Translations under genes and position numbers: made by a program | Notes under the pieces: model-generated | Told to the model about the DNA's origin: nothing | Databases searched by the model: none | What the model saw: only the letters and a program-made list of their open reading frames with translations | Assembly (NCBI GenBank): GCA_902702965.1 | Contig: CACRXP010000725.1 | Coordinates: forward strand, 259,065 to 323,064 | Length of the DNA stretch: 64,000 bases | Reading direction: 5' to 3' | From: Spirometra erinaceieuropaei | Lineage: Eukaryota; Platyhelminthes; Cestoda; Diphyllobothriidea; Diphyllobothriidae | Shown here: positions 56,261 to 64,000 of the stretch, one piece after another | Numbering within the stretch: the first letter of the stretch is position 1 | Layout of the letters: every line of letters begins with the position of its first letter

Positions 56261-58118
56261 CAAAACTTTACAATGATGGTATTTTAGGACCACAGAGCAA
56301 TTTTTAATCACCACTGTATCTAACATTTAACTAACTCTCTAAATAAAACGCTGATACTCCGGCAAATGTAGTGAGCTGCATATTAAGCCGTCTTACTAAA
56401 ATGTGAAAAGTCATGAGTTCCCTCAAACAGAAAACGTCAGGTCAAGTTCAAAGCTTTTAGGGAACTAGTTACGTCGTCCAACCCGAAAAGTACCCGAGCC
56501 TCGAATAAAAAATTTCGAGGCAACGTAAATTGCTGCAAATACGCAAAACATGTTTGGAATTAATAATATATGAAAATGAATGGGAAAAAATTCGGCATCA
56601 GTAGTCTTTTTAGATAGCAAGACAAATGAAGATGTTTTAAAAGAACGCGTGTAACTTCCATAAAATACTCCTGGATATATAAGGAAATGAATTAAAGCAG
56701 TCATTGTTAGCGAGTGTGAATTTTCAGACAACTGATAAGATGCGCACTTGGAAGCCAACATCCAAGTGTGATTAAACAATGCGTTTGTCAATATTGCACC
56801 ACCACCTACGTATTTACGAAAAACAAAATCGTCCTTCAAATAGTTCATTTAATGTTTTATACTTTGCACCACCTACTGTTGGTAGTTAATTTGGAGAAGT
56901 GTCTCAAGCGTAGGCCATTTAATGTGCAGTCATATGTACCGAGTTTGCAGAAAAACCTTTCCTTCCGGTAAAGTACAATGCGTGCTCACTTGAAGCATGA
57001 ATTGAGGATCGACATTCGGCTGCCAAATGCGATCAATCATACATTCTGCCCAAGTAGAGCGTAGAACAACGTGGGCTCAATTTGTGTACTTACAAAATGG
57101 AGATTACTTGTACAACTTCAGCACAAGCGTCTTTATAGGAATGTTTTCATTCGTATGGGAATTTCTTTCTTTTGTCTATTGGGGAGTGGACTTAGGGTGC
57201 AGTAATAACTATCCTAAATCTTCCATAGTTGAGCAAGTTTTCTCCCGCCTTGTTGTCTTGTTATTTTAGTGGGACGAATTTGCTTTACATACGCGTCAAG
57301 CGCTTACTTTGCAATGCATCTTATTCAGGAAGACTGATGTGTGTGCCTTCCTCACTAACATAAAATACGCGCCGTAGCTGGGGCCTACTCGCAACCTTGA
57401 AAATGCTTTTAAAATACCCTTTCTTAGGTTTAATCGCACCAAAGTTGCTCATTTTAAAAAGATAAGTGTTCTGTAGCAGTCTTAGGCCAATACTGATACC
57501 ACTTCATACGATTGCTAGTAGGACGTTGCTTAGGTAACGCTTGCATCGACTGCTTCCATCGCAACCATCTGTATCTCGCGAAATATATTCTCGCGCTATT
57601 TTGGGCAGAGTTCCTCAAAATTCGTTTTGGCAATGGTAGATTGTGTACCTTCATCGCTGAGCTAAATTTAACTGTCTTATTATTGTTTATGTGAAGGACT
57701 ATGCAGAATTATTCATGAAAATAAGATAGGTCAGGCGTACGTGTTCGACAACAGAAACCGTTCAGAGATATTAAGGAAAGTAAGTGTTCGTGTTCTAACC
57801 ATGGCATTGTAAACCAAAACGCAACCGGCGATCGTCGCAGCACGTTTAGCATGATGAGTACCGACATGGCAGAAAAAGTTTAACTACTCTTTCGCATAAA
57901 ATAAGTAGGTCACGGCGCACGGAATAGACAACTTAAGACAATGAAATTACATTTGCTTAACTATATAATCGGTATAAAACACAGAGAGGGGGAGCAAGAG
58001 CATCATGTCGACTAACTTATCACTGAAATGTCAAGCTGAAGCAATTCAGTGCATACGGTCACATCAAAGTGTTAGATGAAACACAAACTCTTTCTCAAAC
58101 AAATGCAATACTCATCTA
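56261..58118. other. Spacer, no gene recognised
   Basis: A 127-codon minus frame at 56465-56848 is hydrophobic (phrases such as FHILLIPNMFCVFAAIY) but shares its bases with other frames and has no known motif. Left unassigned. Confidence 0.35.
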
Positions 58119-58120
58119 TA

Positions 58121-59103
58121 CAGTGAGTGACCTATCTCATGAAGTGTTGGCTGAAATTCTGAAATGCGTTTTCGCTAAGAAGGATTACTTGGTCGCGGAT
58201 GTAGTACTGATTATCTTGAGGAATACTCTTATAAGATTTCGGACTTGGCAGGATGTCGGCTTTTGAATGCACTTCTTTTCAATCTCCTGTAGAAAGCGTG
58301 CTCGGTAAAAAATCACTGCTTACGTAGCATGCGTTTTGCCCATTGATTTTCGATGGTCTTGGAAATTCAAATATATTTTATAGAAACCACAATCAAAAAT
58401 ATAGTTTCTTTTAGTCAATGAATAGAAAGTCACGTCTTCTTTATATTTTATGCTTAAGACAGGAGTATAATTAGGTTGTAAAAAAGTTTCTAATTATGAG
58501 ACTTTTTAAGACCGCGATATGTCCATTCACATAGCATCGTACCTTGCCGTTTACCACTGCTCCTCTAGAAATGTACATCCGCATCCATCGCAACATTTAT
58601 GGACCCTGTATAATATCTCTTTAATGACATAGAAAAATATGGGATTTTCTTTACGCGGAACGCATGCACCTTGTAGAGTGAAATCACTAAGCGCTAAGGC
58701 AACGAACGATCAGGCTGCAGATCATTCGGCAATTAGAAAACTTTTTAAAACCTAATTATACTTCTTTCCTAAGTATAAAACATAAAGAAGACGTGATTTT
58801 CTATTGATTGATTAAAAGAAAGCATTTTTGTTTATGGTTTCTATAAAATATATTTGAATTTCCAAGACCATGGAAAATCAATGGGAGAAATTCATGCTAC
58901 TTAAGTAGTCATTTTTTACCGAGCAGGCTTTCTACAGGAGACTGAAAAGAAGTGCATTTAAAAGCCGACATCATGCCAAGTCCGAAATGTTAAAAGAGTA
59001 TGCCACAAGATAATCAATATCAAAACCGCGACCAAGTAATCCTTCTTAGCGAAAACGCATTTCAGAATTCCAGCCAACATTTCATGAGATAGGTCACTCA
59101 CTG
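58121..59103 (-). mobile_element. palMITE copy 3: 983 bp, centre reversed
   Basis: Termini CAGTGAGTGACCTATCTCAT and its inverse, with TA at the left (58119-58120) and TG at the right, probably a mutated TA. The non-palindromic centre reads in the opposite orientation to copies 1 and 2. Small indels account for the shorter length. Confidence 0.82.
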
Positions 59104-59379
59104 TGCTAAACCTAGTTGGGTTACACAACCTATCCTTATCTTCTTTTTCCTCAGCTGTCCACAGGCATTTCTCCTCGTCTAATCCTTGTCTTAGATACTC
59201 GGGTTTCCCACAGGTTCCATCTATCCATATTCGCAAATTTTAAACATAGGGACCTATATTACTATTGTGGATTTGAAGAATATATGGGAACTATTAGATC
59301 CCAACAACGTGCGTGTGCAAACAGAGTGTTCGTCGAATGTAAGTTTGTGAAATTGTGATCAGTATTGCAGACCTAGCAT

Positions 59380-59720
59380 TGCCTGTTTTAATTTCCCAGG
59401 AAATTAATGCGTCAACTTGAATTAAATCCTTCGAAAGAGACCTTTTTGAGCATGCTCCGAAATTATATAAGTATATGTGAGCTGAAATCCCCCAGCCACT
59501 GTGGAATAGTCGCGTAATATTCACAAACCGCTAACAGGCAGCAAGTAGTATAAAACTGTGTAATTATTCGCCGTACTGACAACACAGGTGCAAGCCAAAA
59601 GCGAGAAAGCACACCGTGAATGTTGGTGGTCCCACTGATGAGCCGAATCCCTCGCAGCTGCGTCAGACAGAGGCACAAGATCGGCAAAACACGCGTGCCT
59701 GGTCTTTTAGATTTTACCAG
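59380..59720 (+). repeat. Repeat family R3 copy
   Basis: 'cccaggaaattaatgcgtca', 'tcgcgtaatattcacaaacc' and the end block 'cggcaaaacacgcgtgcctgg'. The first ~230 bp match 62145-62360 well. Confidence 0.6.
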
Positions 59721-59824
59721 TGTTGTCACTACGGTAACTAGTTGCACAATTCTGGATTTCGGCACAGTTTTGGGAAGCAATACACCCCTAACAGTTTAAG
59801 GCCAAATGCAGCCTTGTAATTTTC

Positions 59825-60045
59825 GGGCCGCACCAGTCACCTGCGCCCCCTCCCATCTTCGGTCTTCTTGACTATGTCCTGACACCGGATCTAGATGGGG
59901 CTGAGGCACAGAGTGCAATAGATGCTGTGCAAGTCTACTATCACTATAAACTAATCCACGCGCATGTCTCCGTCCCTGTTCTCATCCTGGTGTGGACTAT
60001 ACAGTGAATATCGCCGAAATTAACCGCCTTACTGTCATGCTAATG
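59825..60045 (+). repeat. Repeat family N copy
   Basis: 'cccatcttcggtcttcttga', 'gatgctgtgcaagtctac', 'cactataaact' and 'cagtgaatatcgccg' follow the order of the copies at 16736 and 38850. Confidence 0.6.
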
Positions 60046-60214
60046 ATCATCATACAGACGGATTTTTCACTGTCTGTTATTCTGTTGTACGTGAACCTAT
60101 TAAGTCGCCCGTCAAATCCGGCCCACTAGGCTCAGTGCTTCAGGTTGTAAGAAACAAAACGTATTTCCCAACTGTAACATTTGGGGAAGTGCGAAAGACT
60201 GATACAAGTTCGAC

Positions 60215-60288
60215 GCCTCAGGATTTAAGCGGACCTTGTCTGTTTCGAGAAGCCATAGATTGGTGTGCGCCCACTCTTGATTCAGTAT
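60215..60288 (-). repeat. Repeat X fragment, inverted
   Basis: 'ccttgtctgtttcgagaagcc' and 'agattggtgtgcgcccac' match the inverse of 39980-40025. A 26-bp inverse of its left part recurs at 61861-61886 on the other side of PLE-D. Confidence 0.55.
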
Positions 60289-60699
60289 ATATATAAGACA
60301 GAAGGCTCGTCGGAATAAATCGAGTTGTACTCGTGAATTTTCGAGCTGGTGACAGCAACCCGTCGTCAGACGAAATAAACAGAGGAGAAAGTGAAATGGT
60401 CAAACCAAATTGGTTGGCGTGACAGGGCAGCCAGTAATAGGTAAGCAACTAATGAGTGAAAAAGGGGATGGAGACATAATTAGACTAGGGTCTGTGGTGA
60501 GGGAGGGAAGAGAGAACATTTGTGGCTCCCTGTGTTAGAAGGTACGGGGGGAGGACGATTCAATGTGACTTCGGATGGTGGACTTAATGATCGTCGATCC
60601 GGCGTGCGAGTAGGATTCAGTGATCCAACGTAGAGGTGTTAGAGATTACGGTTGCGGTTCGCTGTGTCTGGGGTAGGGAGGGGGGTGACGAAATAGTTC

Positions 60700-61485
60700 G
60701 ATTATACAGGGCCCGGTATGGATTAGCGGCTGTTGTTAGGTCGTGGGCGCAAGTCAGTGAGCCGAGTACGCAGACCTTCGTAATGGGCGTCCAGATCGAC
60801 ATGGCGATTGATGCTATTTATGTTAGAGTGTCAGGCTTCGAGGAATTCTCGGACCTATTTGGTGTTTACCATGGCAACGATTACAGTTTTTTCCCAATTG
60901 AAGCGATGGTCACATTCAAGGGCGTGCGCAAACACGAGTGACAAAGGGTCACGTCGGCGGATGGCTAGTTTATGTTCGTTTATACGTGTCCCAAGTCGTC
61001 GGCCTGTATGACCAACATAGTCACAAGAGCAGTTAGCACACGGACTTCGGTAGATGACATTGGTTTGCTGCTCCTTGGATAAAGGATCTTTCACATGGGA
61101 CAGTGTTGCGTGCAGGGAGGACGCCGGCTTATGGGCAACGAAGATACCAAACCAGTTTAATTTTCGAGCGATTGCCTCGGAAATACCCTGCATGTAGGGT
61201 AGAGAGCAGAATTTCCGTTGTTCGGGTCCCTCATTAGAACTAACGTCTTGTGTCTGTTTCTGTTGTCTGAGACAATTTTTCACAAAACTGACCGAGTATC
61301 CGGTGAGTTGGAATAACCGATACAGGAAAGCAAGTTCTTTCTTAAGTAAATCATCTTTGCTGCAATAACGATAAGCCCGGCGGAAAAGGGTTCGGACACA
61401 ACTCCTTTTATGAGCCGCAGGATGGTTGCTTTCGTAATTAAGAATGACGTCAGCACTGGAGTCTTTTCGGTACACGCTCGTAGCA
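60700..61485 (-). pseudogene. PLE-D connector and GIY-YIG domain (inverted arm)
   Basis: Minus reading: SVYRKDSSADVILNY, CVRTLFRRAYRYC, GYSVSFVKN, LPYMQGISEAIARKL, then TNVIYRSPCANCSCDYVGHTG (VIY, two Cys pairs, YVG), GTRINEHKLAIRRRD and HRFNWEKTVIV. After MVNTK a stop interrupts VREFLEA, a second stop follows, and SINRHVDLDAHYEGL continues beyond. The conserved Glu and Asn are thus cut off by stops, and there is no RT on this strand. Sequence upstream of 61485 in this frame is antisense to the plus-strand PLE body. Confidence 0.75.
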
Positions 61486-61858
61486 AGACTGACGACAGTA
61501 TAGTGATTGTGTCTGCTGACAAAGGTGGCGCGACCGTCATCATGGAAAAGAGTGATTACGTCAACAACGCGAACCAAGTCTTTAACGACAGGGAAGCCTA
61601 CGCACCACTCGCGGAGGACCCGACTAAAAAGCAAGCCGCGGCTGTAAAAAAAGAAGACAAATGAGCTCACTCGACTGAAACTCATAACCCCCGATGATTC
61701 CAAGCGCATGATTCTCAACGACCCCCGATTAGCCCATGCATATGGCCTCCCAAAGGTGCACAAAGAAGGTGCACCATTGAGGATCATAGTGCCGCTAATT
61801 GGATCGCCCACCTACAACCTCGTTAAATGGTTATACAGCCACCTGAAGCACCTTGCCA
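61486..61858 (+). pseudogene. PLE-D N-terminal region and first RT motif
   Basis: DDSIVIVSADKGGATVIMEK, AYAPLAEDPTKKQ, then after a frameshift near 61650 NELTRLKLITPDDSK and AYGLPKVHKEGAPLRIIV, PTYNLVKWLYSHLKHL. This is the PLE N-terminal ADKGG block followed by the first RT finger motif. It is cut off before the SFDV and YVDD blocks. Confidence 0.78.
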
Positions 61859-62144
61859 ATGGCTTCTCGAAACAGACAAGCTCCGCGCCTGGGCTTTTAG
61901 CAAGTATCTATGTCGGGAGTATGGTATAATACATTTAGCATATGCATTTCATACTACTAGTAGTACTACTTGTTTGTAGAATGGGCATTACGTGGTTATT
62001 CCACAGTAGTTGATCGTCTTCGACTCAAATGTTCATTGAAATATCGGTTCTGACACTAAAAGATCATGTGCAGGAGATTTGACTCCAAGTCCTGCACTGA
62101 ATAATTTCTGTAATTATTCAACTGATATAGATATATATATGCCT

Positions 62145-62360
62145 TGTTTCATTTGCGAGGAAATTAATGTGTGAACTTGTAGTAAATCTTTCGGAACAGA
62201 CTTCTTCGTGTATGGTTTGAAATTTAACATAAATATTTGAGTTGAAATCCATCAGCTACTGCGGATTAATCGCGTAATATTCACAAACCGCCAACAGTCA
62301 GTGGTAGTACGGAATTGAGTTATTATTTACCGTACTAACCACACAGCATATGAGTCGCAA
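62145..62360 (+). repeat. Repeat family R3 copy
   Basis: 'gcgaggaaattaatgtgtga', 'tcgcgtaatattcacaaacc' and 'accgtactaaccacacagc' align with 59385-59590. It runs directly into a repeat X fragment. Confidence 0.6.
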
Positions 62361-62985
62361 GCACTTCATCGAAACACAGTTAATCAGTGCCTCGATACCT
62401 GCCATTTTCTGTCGTTGCAGATGGAATATTTTTGATCACAACATACGTGCACAATTAAATTAAGCTTATTTGCATTGAAAAATGTACAGATCTACGTACT
62501 TTATCAATCTACCCGCATTCTTTGTTGCCTCTCTCCGGTAGATGCATACATTGAAAGAGTAGCATTCTATGAAATATAATTTGAAAGCAATGAGTCTATT
62601 GGTCCCGAGATTGTAGTAGAAATTTAAATTGAAGACCATCAAATGTTGCACAATAACCATGCAAAGTTTATTCTGCAAACAAGCAACAGTACAAATAACC
62701 CAAATTTCCTATGACACTCACGGCAAAGGTGACCACTGAAAGCTCTGACATGTGCTTCGCAGAGCCCGTCGCAGCTGCACCATACAGAAGTGGAATATAT
62801 ATGCATACAAATTCACTCAGAAATGGGCGGCCACCGATTCATTGGCTTCCGGAAGCAAACAGGTTTCGTATGGGTCATAAGGGTCACGAACAGGCAACCA
62901 CCTGCCGGGCCAAAATTGGCCAAGATATAATAGCAGAGGGGAGATGACAGAATCTGGGGGTATATTGATACAGCATTGAAGGCGC
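62350..62985 (+). repeat. Repeat X copy split by ~370 bp
   Basis: 62350-62440 matches 39888-39970 ('cacttcatcga', 'atcagtgcctcg', 'tgtcgttgcagat'). 62815-62985 matches the continuation (39975-40130: 'ggtcacgaacaggcaacca', 'gggtatattgatacagca'). The intervening 62441-62814 is foreign to the other copies and may be an unclassified insertion. Confidence 0.55.
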
Positions 62986-62999
62986 GTGGCAGTCAGTCA

Positions 63000-63490
63000 T
63001 TTTGGTTGAAAACGTGCTAGAATTCTATCCGGCCTATGGTTACCCCATTTGGTAATGACATTGAAACAGTTATGTACGTCTGTCGTGTTGTTACCGTTAT
63101 GTGCCTTCTTTGTATTACATGTGGTATTAGTTCTGTGGCACAACGCTCATTGTCGTAAGCAGCCTAGTCAGCGGCGGGCAGAATGGGATCGATCAATAAT
63201 CCAATCGCTAGAAATAAGGGTCACGCGCTGCTTGATAATGCACACATATATACAAATAGAAGAGATGGTATGCCCAAAGGACGAGGGAGACCTCGAAAAC
63301 AACCCCTGGTTTAATGGCTGTCATCAGCCTGTTATACACAACTCCTGATCCAAATGGCCTTTGATTCGAACTCACGTCTTTCGGCATTGAGTGTTAAATT
63401 ATCGAACACTTGGCCAGGGGCATGTTGTCTTGTATTCTGCGATCGGAACTATTGGCTGCGGAAGAGGTAGATGCTCATTCATGAGGTTAG
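63000..63490 (-). mobile_element. Y+SINE repeat copy
   Basis: 'gtcagcggcgggcagaatgg', 'gatcgatcaataatcc' and 'agggtcacgcgctgc', then a minus SINE-like body ('ggctgtcatcagcctg', 'gattcgaactcacg'). Third copy of the composite seen at 54235 and 55385. Confidence 0.6.
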
Positions 63491-63499
63491 GAGACGCTC

Positions 63500-63720
63500 T
63501 TCTTTTAAACGTCGTCAGCCATCCATACCTTTCCGCATGTCTGGATGGCTCGGGGCTTAATGGTAGGGCGCTGTGCGTGTTGACGTTTAACTTCCAATAA
63601 GTCAGAGATCGTCATCCCGTCCTTCCTTATCGTTAACGCTCTCCCGTTTCTGCATATACTACTAGCCACCGCGTGACTGCTAGCGACAGCTTCAGACTAA
63701 CCCTTACAGCACAAACCGAC
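63500..63720 (+). mobile_element. SINE fragment (head and tail)
   Basis: A-box-like 'ggctcggggcttaatggtag' near 63548, and a tail with 'actactagccaccgcgtgac' matching 'ctaccactagtcgctgtgcg' of the copy at 40510. Confidence 0.5.
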
Positions 63721-63733
63721 GGGCAAATACGTA

Positions 63734-63800
63734 CAGTACGTGACCTATCTCATGAAATCTGATAACTAAAACTGATTAGAGAATTTCTGGACGTCTTTAA
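63734..63800 (+). mobile_element. palMITE-related left end
   Basis: TA (63732-63733), then 'cagtacgtgacctatctcat' and 'gaaatctgataac'. The sequence after it follows 33266-33310, defining a subfamily with a different interior. Confidence 0.5.
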
Positions 63801-64000
63801 CGTGGCGCATTTTGTTCGCTCACCCACGTCCTTCAATGAAACGTCCTTTTCTTGTGCAGAAATTATGTTTACGTAATTATATGAAGTAAAATATCGGTAC
63901 AGTTTAGCGAAAATAGACGTTGGAATATATTCGTGCAATTTCCTATGCTAATACATGTCCTAGACTCCAGTTACGCATCTGAGCGACTTTTTCATTCAAA
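63801..64000. other. Spacer at window end
   Basis: No feature is recognised in the last 200 bp. Confidence 0.4.

Larger units (their letters stand above)
60296..61860 (+). mobile_element. Foldback Penelope-like element, lineage D
   Basis: 60296-61485 is a PLE 3' portion on the minus strand (hairpin, UTR, nuclease, connector). At about 61485 it meets, head to head, the N-terminal part of a PLE body on the plus strand (61486-61858). This is the same design as lineages A-C, with a ~1.2-kb inverted arm, but here the forward 3' half has been lost, so the arm has no partner. Short TA repeats at 60285-60295 precede the element. Confidence 0.78.

Noticed and set aside
56465..56848. 127-codon hydrophobic minus-strand frame as a membrane protein
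   Set aside because: Hydrophobicity is expected from AT-rich sequence, and there is no acceptor/donor pair or family motif.
60636..60941. Plus-strand 101-codon frame
   Set aside because: It is antisense to the PLE-D nuclease end and UTR.
1..64000. CRISPR array, bacterial operon or prophage
   Set aside because: No evenly spaced repeats with unique spacers, no operon-like gene packing and no ribosome-binding pattern; the window is clearly eukaryotic.

Overview
This is a eukaryotic, repeat-dense window of about 64 kb with no long intact host gene. It has spliced-looking exon fragments, a tRNA-derived SINE family with pol III A/B boxes, TA-flanked inverted-repeat MITEs, AT-rich spacers with (TA)n microsatellites, and at least five lineages of Penelope-like retroelement (PLE: reverse transcriptase plus GIY-YIG endonuclease). 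Multiple PLE lineages beside a tRNA SINE would fit a parasitic flatworm (cestode or trematode). That assignment is inference, not proof. One assembly gap (84 N) lies at 15252-15335.

Layout. 1-50 is a (TGG)n microsatellite. 3.55-4.18 kb holds a degenerate GIY-YIG remnant, and about 5.15-5.36 kb a GC3-rich coding-like patch on the minus strand. 6.77-7.64 kb has two phase-compatible candidate exons on the plus strand. 10.39-11.39 kb is the first of three near-full-length, ~1 kb palindromic elements (10391, 51283 and 58121); the first two are exactly 995 bp with TA on both sides. 14.37-24.89 kb holds five minus-strand candidate exons whose splice phases agree, possibly parts of one gene of unknown function. 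26.73-28.61 kb is a long, decayed minus-strand PLE. 30.37-31.51 kb is a compact foldback PLE with a probable target-site duplication, and 31.9-32.4 kb a decayed relative.

39.66-44.58 kb is the most striking region. Four foldback units follow one another, separated or bounded by (TA)n tracts: an unclassified palindrome, a head-to-head SINE pair, a short PLE carrying only the GIY-YIG domain, and a 2.7-kb PLE whose open frame encodes RT motifs (YVDD) and a complete GIY-YIG domain. In both PLEs the 5' end is replaced by a nearly identical inverted copy of the element's own 3' end (754 bp and 334 bp). The same head-to-head design recurs at 30.37 kb and 60.30 kb.

A hairpin resembling a hammerhead ribozyme core (CUGANGA, one base, stem II, GAAA) sits at the termini of most PLE lineages here, with departures from the canonical core. 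The rest is old SINE, MITE and unclassified repeat debris and AT-rich spacer in which I see no gene.
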